Shown here: positions 8,179 through 15,467 of the stretch, one piece after another
Layout: the number at the start of each line of letters is the position of its first letter
Position numbering within the stretch: position 1 is the first letter of the stretch
NCBI GenBank assembly: GCA_934271655.1
Contig: CAKQRW010000047.1
Span: 1-24,444 of the forward strand
Direction: 5' to 3'
Length of the DNA: 24,444 bases
From: an uncultured Bacteroidaceae bacterium
GTDB lineage: Bacteria > Bacteroidota > Bacteroidia > Bacteroidales > Bacteroidaceae
The notes under the pieces: model-generated
What the model was told of the DNA's origin: nothing
Seen by the model: only the letters and a program-made list of their open reading frames with translations
Databases searched by the model: none
Made by a program: the position numbers and the translations under genes

Positions 8179-8820
8179 TTATTTCAGCTTGCGCGAATGC
8201 TGCAGCTTTTCGTCAAACACCTTTATCTCATATCCTTCCTTTAGCAGCCACTCTATGCATTGGGGCAAGGCTGTCTTCAGCTTGTCGATGCTGCGCAGTG
8301 AGTCGTGGAAGGTGATGATGGAGCCATTGCGAGCGTACTTCTTCACATTGTTGACCACATCCTCTGCTGTCAGATGGGTGGAGTAGTCGCGTGTCACCAA
8401 GTCCCACATTATGATGGTGTAGTGGCGGCGGATGTGGATGTACTGAGCGTTCTTCATCCATCCGCGCGGCGGACGAAACAGGTTGGAATGGATGTACTGG
8501 TCGGCTTTGTTGGCGTTGCGCAGATACCTCTCGCTCGACACGGTGATGCCTCCAAGATGGTTGAATGTGTGATTGCCAAGGCGATGCCCGCGGCGGCGTA
8601 TGTCCTCATACAGTTCGGGATACTTCCTCACATTGTCGCCCACCATGAAGAATGTCGCTTTCACGCCGTAGCGGTCGAGGGTATCAAGCAGCCATGGCGT
8701 GGATTCGGGTATGGGCCCGTCGTCAAATGTCAGGTACACCGACTTGTCATTGGGGTCCATCCTCCATATAGCGCTGGGATAGAGCCATCTCAGCCACTTG
8801 CTCGGTTGTTCTATTATCAT
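8179..8820 (-). CDS. Polysaccharide deacetylase (NodB homology domain)
   Basis: A 213-residue metal-dependent deacetylase of carbohydrate esterase family 4 type. Motifs in order: TFDDG (31-35; catalytic base Asp33, metal ligand Asp34), HTFNH (84-88; metal ligands His84 and His88), RPPRG (116-120), WD (139-140), and FHDS with His172. All catalytic positions are present. No signal peptide or membrane helix is visible, which is notable because many family members act on exported glycans; a cytoplasmic or membrane-associated role on a precursor is possible. The start is taken as the ATG at 8820, where MIIEQPSKWLRWLYP begins; an ATG at 8832 would add four residues. It lies 66 bp after the DUF2723 gene on the same strand, with a 10-bp stem-loop in between, so it is probably co-transcribed with partial attenuation. 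The substrate is unknown. Confidence 0.9.
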   Translation of the reverse strand: MIIEQPSKWLRWLYPSAIWRMDPNDKSVYLTFDDGPIPESTPWLLDTLDRYGVKATFFMVGDNVRKYPELYEDIRRRGHRLGNHTFNHLGGITVSSERYLRNANKADQYIHSNLFRPPRGWMKNAQYIHIRRHYTIIMWDLVTRDYSTHLTAEDVVNNVKKYARNGSIITFHDSLRSIDKLKTALPQCIEWLLKEGYEIKVFDEKLQHSRKLK

Positions 8821-8834
8821 GAGTGCAGACATAG

Positions 8835-8875
8835 CTTGCCCCCTCTCGCTCTGCCTGGAGATGAAAGGGGGCAAG
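8835..8875 (-). promoter_or_regulatory. Intercistronic stem-loop between the DUF2723 and deacetylase genes
   Basis: CTTGCCCCCT (8835-8844) pairs perfectly with AGGGGGCAAG (8866-8875) across 21 nt. On the minus strand it begins 12 nt after the DUF2723 stop and ends 14 nt before the deacetylase ATG at 8820. There is no T-run, so an attenuator, processing or stability role is more likely than full termination. Confidence 0.55.
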
Positions 8876-8886
8876 ACTTATTTCGT

Positions 8887-11800
8887 TTATTGAGCCTCTA
8901 TGCCCGCAGCATCGCACTTTGACACATACGCGCTGTAGAGAGACTGGAGTTCGTTCTCAAGAGCCTGCGACTTCTTGCCATACTTGGCTTTGCCTGCGGC
9001 CGACTTCTCTGCCAGCTGGGCATAGACGTTTTGCGCTGAGGCGAAGGCGTAAACCTTGCCATGGCAATATCTGCGGCTGTTGGCGAAGTAGTTGTTGCCC
9101 AATGACAGATACCATGTTATGTACTCGCGCGAGTTCTTGATGATGGCATCAAGTATTGGCTCAGCCTTGTCTGGCTTGCCGCATGCTATGTATGCCTCAG
9201 CCAGTTCGAGCGACGAGCTGTTGAAGTCGTGCGGCACATTGTAGGCAGGTATCTCTTTCTCACATTTCTCAAGAGCCTTCAGGGCCTTGTCCTTCTTGCC
9301 CTCGGCTATGAGGTTTGTGATGAGCACTGCAAACCAGCGGCGGTGTGTGTAGCACATGCGCATGGTCGTCTCGTCGATGTAGAGGTCTGGATGCTTCAGG
9401 TTGCCGTAGCGGTACTTGTTCATCATGTTGTCGTACATCTTCTCTGTGTCGCACACAGTGTTGGCAGGAGCGTTGTCGCTGAATGTGAACGGCGTGATGC
9501 GCCATGCGATGCCTTCCTGCATGAAGTGCCTGTACAGCTGGCCATAGTTGCTCTCGCCTACTGTCGTGGACATGTAGATAGGACGTGAGAAGTTGGCCTG
9601 CCCTATCATCTCAAGCATCATGAGGAAGTTCTTGTACACGCGGTCTTTGTCTGTAAGGCAGATGTACATGCGGTCGGGGATGGAGTCGCCCTCTATCTTC
9701 ATGCCAGAGCGTCTCACTGCCTCCTTGTCCACATTTATATATAATGTGTCGCTTGGCAGGCAGGGCTTGATGGCATTGGCTATATCGCGCTCTTCGTCTG
9801 TGAGTCCGCTGTAGTTCTGGAGCACAAACTTCTGGATGGCGTTGGTGAGCTCAAACGGCTCGTCTCCCCACAGCTTCTTGGCAAGCTCGGGATTCTCCTC
9901 CTGGACACTCTTGACCACATCCTTCACGGTGATGCCAGTGGCCATTTCTGGATTGACATCGATGGCCTCGTTCTTGCCAGATGTGTACTTGTAGCGTGGC
10001 CATGAGATAGGCAGTGGGCTTGACTGCTCCTTGCCCATGTATGCAGGACGCTTCATCTGGTCGATATACCAGTCGGTCTGCAGGTAGGAGAGGTTGCAGA
10101 CACGCACGTCTGTGCGCTTGCCTTCTGTGTCCTCGTTGTACCAAAGCGGGAAGGTGTCGTTGTCGCCGTTGGTGAAGATGATGCCGTCGTGAGGCACTGT
10201 CTCCAGATAGTTCAGTCCAAAGTCACGGCACACGTAGCGGTTGCTGCGGTCGTGGTCGTCCCATGTCTGGCTCACCATCTGCAGTGGCACAGCCACAGCT
10301 GGCACAAGGCCTGCCAAGCCTGCTGCCACAGCTGCTGTGCGGGCGTTCATCCTCTTCCCGAGCCATGTGCCGAGCCATTCGCAGATGGCTGCTATGCCGA
10401 GTCCGCACCAGATGGAGAATGCGTAGAACGAGCCTGCATAGGCGTAGTCGCGCTCACGTGGCTGAAGTGGAGTCTGGTTGAGGTAGATGACGATGGCGAT
10501 GCCTGTCATGAAGAACAGGAAGAAGACTACCCAGAACTGCTGGATGCCTTTCTTGCCACGGAAGGCCTGCCAGAAGAATCCGAGCAGACCGAGGATGAGA
10601 GGCAGGCAGTAGAACACGTTGTGTCCCTTGTTCTCCTTCAGGTCGGTTGGCAACTTAGCCTGATTGCCAAGGCGCGCGTTGTCGATGAACGGGATGCCTG
10701 AGAGCCAGTTGCCGTGCTCCAGTTCGCCATTGCCCTGAATGTCGTTCTGGCGTCCGGCAAAGTTCCACATGAAGTAGCGCCAGTACATGAAGTTCATTTG
10801 GTATGAAAGGAAGAAACGTATGTTGTCCACCTGGCCAGGTATCTCAAGCTGGCGTGTCTCGCGTCCAGGTATCTCGTAGTTGACAGTGTGTGTGGACACG
10901 CTGCCAAGCCATGACTCGTAGGCCGAGGCATAGTCGTCGCTGTAGATGCGCGGGAAGAGCATGCACTGGTCGCTTGGATATTTGATGGAGAACTTTGTCC
11001 TTATCTTTACATATTCGTCTTTCTCATCAGGAGAGACCTTGTCCTTGCGCTGATACACGTCGGCACCGTCTTCCGTGTCATACGAGAGCGTGCCGTCGCC
11101 GTTGTCCTTGATGGCGCCTTGTGAGGCGTATGTCTGTCCGTAGAACAGCGGACGCTCGCCATACTGTTCGCGGCCCAGGTATTCACCGAGAGTGAACACA
11201 TCCTCAGGAGAGTTCTGGTCCATTGGAGGATTGGCTGTGGAACGTATCACGATGACAGCGTATGAGCTGTATCCGACAGTCATCATAGTCATGCAGAGAA
11301 TCATGGTGTTGAGCACACGTGGGCCTACTTTGCCAGTGAAGAAAAGCAGGCAGCCAATGACTCCAAGCACAATGATGCCCACGATGATGGAAGCAACTCC
11401 ATGTCCGTAGAATGGGATGCCGAGCAGGGCTGTGCAAGTGAGGAAAGCTATGTACATGCGTGTGTTGCTCTTCACATTCACAGTCTCTACAAGAGCCCAT
11501 ATGAGCGATGCGACGAGCAGCGCGAGATAGATGTAGAGTCCGGTGTTGTATGCCAGACCCAGCTCGTTGACAAACAGAAGCTCAAACCATCCGCCTATCT
11601 TGACGATGCCAGGCACGATGCCGTAGAGTACTGCTGCCACGATGACGACAGACACGCCGAGTACAGCAAGCGAGCCCTTGCCTGTGGGGTTCTTGCTCCT
11701 CTTGTAGTAGTAGACCAGCACGATGGCTGGGATGCACAGGAGGTTGAGCAGGTGCACGCCGATAGACAAGCCAACCAGGTAGGCGATGAATACCAGCCAT

Positions 11801-12324
11801 TTGTCTGAGTGTGGCGCATCGGCGTTGTCTTCCCACTTGAGGATGAGCCAGAACACCAGTGCGGTGAAGAAGCTTGAGAATGCGTAGACCTCACCCTCCA
11901 CGGCCGAGAACCAGAAGGTGTCAGACCATGTGTAGATGAGTGAGCCGGCGATACCGCTGCCCATGATGGCGAGTGTCTGTGCCACTGTAGGCTCTTCCTT
12001 GCTGCCTACGAGGAGGCTCTTGGCCAGGTGGGTGATGCTCCAGAAGAGGAACAGAATGCATCCGGCGCTGAGCAGGGCATTCATTGTGTTGATCATCCTG
12101 GCTATCTGCGAGGCGTCGCTGGCAAAGTGTGAGAACAGGTTGCCGAACAGCATGAAGAATGGTGCGCCAGGCGGGTGGCCTACCTCCAGCTTTGATGCTG
12201 TGGTGATGAACTCAGGGCAGTCCCAGAAGCTGGCTGTCGGTTCGATGGTGGAACAATAGGTGTAGGCGGCAATGAGGAATACTACCCAGCCCAGCACATT
12301 GTTCGTCAGTTTATACCTTTTCAT
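8887..12324 (-). CDS. DUF2723 GT-C-like membrane glycosyltransferase (protein O-mannosyltransferase-like candidate)
   Basis: A 1145-residue protein. Roughly residues 10-330 and 510-660 hold many hydrophobic segments; the last 450 residues are largely soluble and end in TPR-like helical pairs (SLELAEAYIACGKPDKAEPIL). Just after the first membrane helix comes FWDCPEF (33-39) and then GHPPGAPFF (49-57). An acidic pair in the first outer loop is the catalytic signature of GT-C enzymes using lipid-linked sugars, so Asp35 and Glu38 are candidate catalytic residues. DUF2723 proteins are typical of Bacteroidota and have been linked to protein O-glycosylation; the exact reaction here is inferred. The ATG at 12324 is sound. 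The gene heads a two-gene unit with the deacetylase. Upstream are three TGATAAAAA repeats and a 22-bp phased dyad array. No clear -7 box is seen. Confidence 0.85.
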   Translation of the reverse strand: MKRYKLTNNVLGWVVFLIAAYTYCSTIEPTASFWDCPEFITTASKLEVGHPPGAPFFMLFGNLFSHFASDASQIARMINTMNALLSAGCILFLFWSITHLAKSLLVGSKEEPTVAQTLAIMGSGIAGSLIYTWSDTFWFSAVEGEVYAFSSFFTALVFWLILKWEDNADAPHSDKWLVFIAYLVGLSIGVHLLNLLCIPAIVLVYYYKRSKNPTGKGSLAVLGVSVVIVAAVLYGIVPGIVKIGGWFELLFVNELGLAYNTGLYIYLALLVASLIWALVETVNVKSNTRMYIAFLTCTALLGIPFYGHGVASIIVGIIVLGVIGCLLFFTGKVGPRVLNTMILCMTMMTVGYSSYAVIVIRSTANPPMDQNSPEDVFTLGEYLGREQYGERPLFYGQTYASQGAIKDNGDGTLSYDTEDGADVYQRKDKVSPDEKDEYVKIRTKFSIKYPSDQCMLFPRIYSDDYASAYESWLGSVSTHTVNYEIPGRETRQLEIPGQVDNIRFFLSYQMNFMYWRYFMWNFAGRQNDIQGNGELEHGNWLSGIPFIDNARLGNQAKLPTDLKENKGHNVFYCLPLILGLLGFFWQAFRGKKGIQQFWVVFFLFFMTGIAIVIYLNQTPLQPRERDYAYAGSFYAFSIWCGLGIAAICEWLGTWLGKRMNARTAAVAAGLAGLVPAVAVPLQMVSQTWDDHDRSNRYVCRDFGLNYLETVPHDGIIFTNGDNDTFPLWYNEDTEGKRTDVRVCNLSYLQTDWYIDQMKRPAYMGKEQSSPLPISWPRYKYTSGKNEAIDVNPEMATGITVKDVVKSVQEENPELAKKLWGDEPFELTNAIQKFVLQNYSGLTDEERDIANAIKPCLPSDTLYINVDKEAVRRSGMKIEGDSIPDRMYICLTDKDRVYKNFLMMLEMIGQANFSRPIYMSTTVGESNYGQLYRHFMQEGIAWRITPFTFSDNAPANTVCDTEKMYDNMMNKYRYGNLKHPDLYIDETTMRMCYTHRRWFAVLITNLIAEGKKDKALKALEKCEKEIPAYNVPHDFNSSSLELAEAYIACGKPDKAEPILDAIIKNSREYITWYLSLGNNYFANSRRYCHGKVYAFASAQNVYAQLAEKSAAGKAKYGKKSQALENELQSLYSAYVSKCDAAGIEAQ

Positions 12325-12336
12325 TGTTTGAGTAAA

Positions 12337-12380
12337 CTGTATGATAAAAACTATATGATAAAAAATCTGTGATAAAAATC
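12337..12380. repeat. Three direct repeats of TGATAAAAA just upstream of the DUF2723 gene
   Basis: Three adjacent copies of 14-16 bp (12337-12350, 12351-12366, 12367-12380) share the core TGATAAAAA. The nearest is 13 bp from the DUF2723 start codon on the minus strand. They lie where a leader or promoter is expected and could be an operator, an AT-rich promoter element or a slippage-prone tract. Confidence 0.55.
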
Positions 12381-12434
12381 AGTTGTGGAATAAGCAGGGA
12401 GAATAGGCTGCTGGCTCGTGCTGCTCTGCTTGCG

Positions 12435-12500
12435 CTTGTGACGGCCTTGCATTCCGTTTGTGCAAGTTCTGCATTTAGCTTGTGCAAGTCTTGCACTGTA
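12435..12500. repeat. 22-bp tandem repeat (three units) containing a phased dyad
   Basis: Units are 12435-12456, 12457-12478 and 12479-12500, each beginning C/TTTGTG. The last holds the perfect palindrome GTGCAAG-T-CTTGCAC (12482-12496); the other two keep half or partial dyads. A more degenerate unit may precede at 12413-12434. The array lies in the 262-bp gap between FKBP1 and the DUF2723 gene, about 110-175 bp upstream of the latter. Twenty-two bp is close to two helical turns, so the dyads would face the same side of the DNA. Confidence 0.65.
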
Positions 12501-12586
12501 AATGATATTCCCATTGCACGTTTGACGAGCAGGCACTTGACCCATGCTTGTGAGCGTTGAGTGTTCAGCAGCTCTTTATAGTGTGC

Positions 12587-13705
12587 TTATTTCTTTGATT
12601 TCTTTCCTTTTGCAGATACAGAACTTTTGCCCTTTGTAGACTTGGCAGCGTTGGCTTTGTTGGTGTCTGCTGTAGCCTCCTTCTCTCCATTGTCGATGCT
12701 GTGGAGCTCGATGGTGAAGATGAGAGCTGAGTATGGCTTGATTTCCTTGCCTGTAGCGCGGTCGCCGTATGCAAGGTCATATGGGATGTACACTTCCCAC
12801 TTTGAGCCTACAGGCATGAGCTGGAGCACCTCAGTCCAACCCTTGATGACGTTTGTCAGGCCGAAGGAAGTGGACTTGCCGCGCTTGTAGCTTGAGTCGA
12901 ACACTGTGCCGTCAATGAGGCGGCCCTCATAGTCGACGGTGACCTTGTCGCTCAGAGATGGCTTGGCGCCGTCGCCCATGGTGATGACCTTGTACTGCAG
13001 GCCGCTCTCTGTAGTGATGACACCTTCCTTGCCTTTGTTCTCTGCCAGGAATTTCTCTCCAGCCTCGCGGTTAGGGCCATACAGCTTCTCTTTGTTGGCC
13101 TGTTCGCGCGCTGGCATTATTGTCTGCACGTAAGTGGCAGCGCTGTCAGTCGTCCATTCGCCCTTGCCTTGCAGACCTGCCACGATGCCGCTTGCCACAA
13201 TGCTTGGGCTGATGGACATGTCGGGGTCGGCTGAGTAATAGTCGTTGGATATCTGCTTGGTCATCTGCACTATTCGTGAGCCTATCTGCATGCCGGCTTC
13301 CATGGCGGCCCATTCCTTGTCGGCTGGGTCGGCTGCCGCGCTCTTCATGATGCCTTCCATGAACTTGCCCATGAGGCTCTTCTCCACTCCGAGTTGTCCT
13401 GTGGCGTATTGTTCCAGGCCGTTAGACTGTGAGACACCGTAGGCGTAGCCCAGTGTGTCGCCAGCGTTGGCCAATGTTGGCATGGCAATTTCAAATTCGC
13501 TCTTGCCTGTCTTTTGCGACTTGATGAAGGCTTCAAGGTCTGCCTTCTGCTTGAGCTTGAAGGCCTTCAGGGCTTCTGCGTTTTTCTTCTGCAACTCTTT
13601 TGCTGCGGCCTTTGCAGCAGCGACAGAGTCCTTAGCCTCTGTCTGTGCGAAAGCAGCGCTTGCCATGGCAAACGCTGCTATTGTCATAATGATCAGTTTT
13701 CTCAT
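12587..13705 (-). CDS. Secreted FKBP-type peptidyl-prolyl isomerase
   Basis: A 372-residue prolyl isomerase. The signal peptide ends in SAAFA, with predicted cleavage before Gln21. Residues about 25-65 are Ala/Lys/Glu-rich and likely helical or coiled-coil. An FKBP_N-type dimerisation region covers about 80-215 and the FKBP catalytic domain about 233-336, with VDYEGRLIDGTVFDSS (257-272), Trp290 in the pocket, and IPYDLAYG (307-314). The order matches the Mip/FkpA architecture, so it probably helps fold exported proteins. The last 35 residues form a Lys/Ser/Ala-rich tail with no fold of its own. It lies 53 bp downstream of its paralogue at 13759-14622 and is probably co-transcribed from the promoter at 14788-14795. 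The paralogues share the same domain order but this one has the extra coiled segment and tail. Confidence 0.93.
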   Translation of the reverse strand: MRKLIIMTIAAFAMASAAFAQTEAKDSVAAAKAAAKELQKKNAEALKAFKLKQKADLEAFIKSQKTGKSEFEIAMPTLANAGDTLGYAYGVSQSNGLEQYATGQLGVEKSLMGKFMEGIMKSAAADPADKEWAAMEAGMQIGSRIVQMTKQISNDYYSADPDMSISPSIVASGIVAGLQGKGEWTTDSAATYVQTIMPAREQANKEKLYGPNREAGEKFLAENKGKEGVITTESGLQYKVITMGDGAKPSLSDKVTVDYEGRLIDGTVFDSSYKRGKSTSFGLTNVIKGWTEVLQLMPVGSKWEVYIPYDLAYGDRATGKEIKPYSALIFTIELHSIDNGEKEATADTNKANAAKSTKGKSSVSAKGKKSKK

Positions 13706-13758
13706 TGGTTATAAGAATGATTCTTTTTATACGAGTGCTGTCTTTTGCTTATGCCTGT

Positions 13759-14622
13759 TTATTTCAGGACCTCGATAGTGAAGATAAGTGTTGAGAAAGG
13801 CTTGATCTGTCCCATGTCGCGTGAGCCGTATGCGTGCTCGTATGGAATGGCTACCTCCCACTTAGAGCCTGCTGGCATAAGCTTGAGCACCTCTACCCAT
13901 CCCTCGATGACGTTTGGCTGGGCCATGTTGATGGTGATTGGCTGGTTGCGCTCGTAGCTTGAGTCAAACACTGTGCCGTCGATGAGCTTGCCCTCATAGT
14001 TGACCTTCAGGGTTGTTGTGTCTGTAGGGAGCGCTCCGTCTCCAGCTACGAGCACCTTGTACTGGAGTCCGCTTGCTGTTGTGGTGACACCTTCCTTCTT
14101 CTTGTTCTCTGCGAGATACTTCTCGCCAGCGGCCTTGTTGTCGCCGTATGTCTTCAGCATGGCTGCTTCCTTGATTGGCTCCATCTTTTCCATGAAGGCC
14201 TTGTTGGCTGCCTCTGCATCCATCTCTGCTGTGCCTTTGAGACCTGCCACGAGGCCTGCTACGATCTTGCTCACGTTGACAGTGTGGGTGGAGTCGTCTC
14301 CGTAAATCTCATGAGAGAGGCCCTTGCCCATCTGCTGAACCTGGTTGCCAATCTCCAGGCCTTTCATGTAAGCGTTCTTCTTAGGGTCTGCTTCGTTGAG
14401 CGCTCCTTCTTTCATGCCCTTGATGAACTCGTCGATGTAGGCTGTGTCAACGCCGAGCTGCATTACCATGTACTGCTTCAGCTGCTCAGACTGAGCCACA
14501 CCGAGGTCGTAAGCGAGTGAGTCCACTCCATCATTGAGACTTGCGTTGCCATTGTTGTCGCAAGAAGTGATTGTCATGGCAGCCATTGCTACTGCTGCTG
14601 CCATTGTGAGAATTTTTTTCAT
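13759..14622 (-). CDS. FKBP-type peptidyl-prolyl isomerase, lipoprotein
   Basis: A 287-residue isomerase with a lipoprotein signal: a hydrophobic stretch ends in TITSC, with Cys21 as the lipidation site. The FKBP_N-type helical region covers about 33-180 (DSLAYDLGVAQSEQLKQYM). The FKBP domain fills the last 100 residues with VNYEGKLIDGTVFDSS, a conserved GWVEVL pocket Trp, and IPYEHAYGSR. It is probably tethered to a membrane and acts on folding of periplasmic or outer-membrane proteins. It is the first gene of the pair; the second starts 53 bp after its stop. The -7 box at 14788-14795 and a stem-loop at the predicted transcript start precede it. Sequence likeness to its neighbour suggests tandem duplication followed by divergence, one copy lipidated and the other not. 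Confidence 0.94.
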   Translation of the reverse strand: MKKILTMAAAVAMAAMTITSCDNNGNASLNDGVDSLAYDLGVAQSEQLKQYMVMQLGVDTAYIDEFIKGMKEGALNEADPKKNAYMKGLEIGNQVQQMGKGLSHEIYGDDSTHTVNVSKIVAGLVAGLKGTAEMDAEAANKAFMEKMEPIKEAAMLKTYGDNKAAGEKYLAENKKKEGVTTTASGLQYKVLVAGDGALPTDTTTLKVNYEGKLIDGTVFDSSYERNQPITINMAQPNVIEGWVEVLKLMPAGSKWEVAIPYEHAYGSRDMGQIKPFSTLIFTIEVLK

Positions 14623-14752
14623 TGTGAGTTTTTATTTTATTTATTGTATATTCTTTGTCTGCTTTTCTTGCTGGCTGCTTCGTGTGCGCTGTCGCTCCAC
14701 AATGCGGAGCTTTGGGATGAGGCTGCTTGGCAAGAGCATTCGTGAGTTTCTG

Positions 14753-14781
14753 GTCGTGCCATGCTCATGGCGTGGCATGAC
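14753..14781 (-). promoter_or_regulatory. Stem-loop at the predicted 5' end of the FKBP operon mRNA
   Basis: Bases 14753-14763 pair with 14771-14781 over 11 positions (two G-U or equivalent), with a 7-nt loop; a nested perfect GCCATG/CATGGC is also present. It begins about 6 nt downstream of the -7 box, so it would form the extreme 5' end of a leader of about 160 nt. It may protect the mRNA or be a start-site operator. Confidence 0.5.
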
Positions 14782-14787
14782 GTTTTG

Positions 14788-14795
14788 CAAAGTTA
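14788..14795 (-). promoter_or_regulatory. -7 promoter box of the FKBP operon
   Basis: On the minus strand this reads TAACTTTG, the same box as at the korA and small-peptide promoters. No -33 TTTG is seen. The start of transcription is expected near 14782. Confidence 0.65.
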
Positions 14796-15093
14796 ATCCT
14801 TATTTTCATGACTTTACGCATATCGGGCAAAAAAAAGCTGATTTTTAATGAATTTTTGTTTGACAGCATCATTATTCACGGCTTTTAGATACTGTGTCAT
14901 ACATCTTTTATATAAAAAAGATTATTGATACGTAAAAGGAATATTGGGGTCAGTGGATATGTCCATTGACAACATTGCATGGATTGCAAATCCTGTATGG
15001 TTGATAAACAGTCCAGTCTGATTCGTCGGAACACATGGCATTGCATTTGTTTGGGCTGTAACCTAAGTCAGCCCATGGCTTGGGACTGAGGCT
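14796..15093. other. Gene-free AT-rich stretch
   Basis: No credible gene is seen. A 12-base match to the 17025-17063 repeat (GGGTCAGTGGAT, 14947-14958) is the only recognisable element. Short open frames here run into the 19-bp repeats and look spurious. Confidence 0.5.
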
Positions 15094-15169
15094 TTGACCT
15101 CTTGGTGATGAGTTGACCTCTTGGTGATGAGTTGACTTCTTGGTAAAGAGTTGACTTCTTCGTAATGAA
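15094..15169. repeat. 19-bp tandem repeat, four copies
   Basis: Units 15094-15112 and 15113-15131 are identical (TTGACCTCTTGGTGATGAG). 15132-15150 and 15151-15169 differ at a few positions (TTGACTTCTTGGTAAAGAG, TTGACTTCTTCGTAATGAA). A 19-bp period is not a multiple of three and shifts frame each unit, so it is noncoding. It lies 72 bp beyond the terminator at 15242-15280. Confidence 0.8.
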
Positions 15170-15241
15170 CAGCAGCGCATCCAACCCTGTTCTGGCTGCA
15201 TGGCTACCCCATTGAAGGCTTGAGTAGGCAGTAAAAACAAA

Positions 15242-15280
15242 AATGCACCTAAGCATTGCTGCTTGGTGCATTCCTTTTTT
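15242..15280. terminator. Bidirectional intrinsic terminator of the small-peptide unit
   Basis: AATGCACC (15242-15249) plus AAGCA (15251-15255) pair with TGCTT (15260-15264) plus GGTGCATT (15265-15272): 13 bp with one bulged base and a 4-nt loop. CCTTTTTT follows on the plus strand. On the minus strand the stem is followed by TTTTGTTTTT. It would end the minus-strand transcript about 110 nt after the small ORF stop. Confidence 0.85.
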
Positions 15281-15315
15281 ATATTTTTAATTACTTAATA
15301 ATTTTCTCTCCATCA

Positions 15316-15357
15316 TTCCGAGGAACTCAAGTGCCGAATTGCACTGAGTATTACGGA
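15316..15357 (-). ncRNA. Stem-loop in the 3' region of the small-peptide transcript
   Basis: ACTCAAGTGC (15325-15334) pairs with GCACTGAGT (15341-15349) with one bulge and a 6-nt loop. The outer arms TTCCG (15316-15320) and CGGAA (15353-15357) extend it across an internal loop. A second stem (15371-15377 with 15400-15406, TCTCAAT/ATTGAGA) overlaps the last codons of the small ORF. Confidence 0.5.
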
Positions 15358-15389
15358 ACTGTCATTGGATTCTCAATTTAATCCGTGTC

Positions 15390-15467
15390 TTAACGGAAGA
15401 TTGAGACATTGCTTATGATTACTGATACAGCAACAATAGCAATTGCGATGATAGTCATTGTCTCCAT
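15390..15467 (-). CDS. Small hydrophobic peptide, 25 residues (candidate small membrane protein)
   Basis: ATG at 15467, stop at 15390. The peptide starts METMTIIAIAIVAVSV and ends in a short polar segment with a final Arg, so residues 5-18 form one uninterrupted hydrophobic helix with Glu2 and Arg25 as the only charges. AAAGGAGA (15475-15482) lies upstream with 8 nt between GGAG and ATG, the strongest ribosome-binding site in the window; nearly all other genes have none. A full promoter (15842-15873) and terminator (15242-15280) frame it. No family is recognised. Its size and shape recall small membrane peptides, including type I toxins such as Ibs, but that is only likeness of form. It could also be a chance frame in a noncoding RNA. 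A downstream in-frame ATG at 15458 would give 22 residues. Confidence 0.55.
   Translation of the reverse strand: METMTIIAIAIVAVSVIISNVSIFR

Noticed and set aside
12587..14622. The two FKBP genes as a split or frameshifted single gene
   Set aside because: Each has its own signal sequence, complete FKBP domain and stop; they are paralogues.
14950..15271. Two overlapping minus-strand frames of 96 and 67 residues
   Set aside because: Both cross the 19-bp tandem repeat in different frames and the terminator region; the repeat alone creates the apparent protein.
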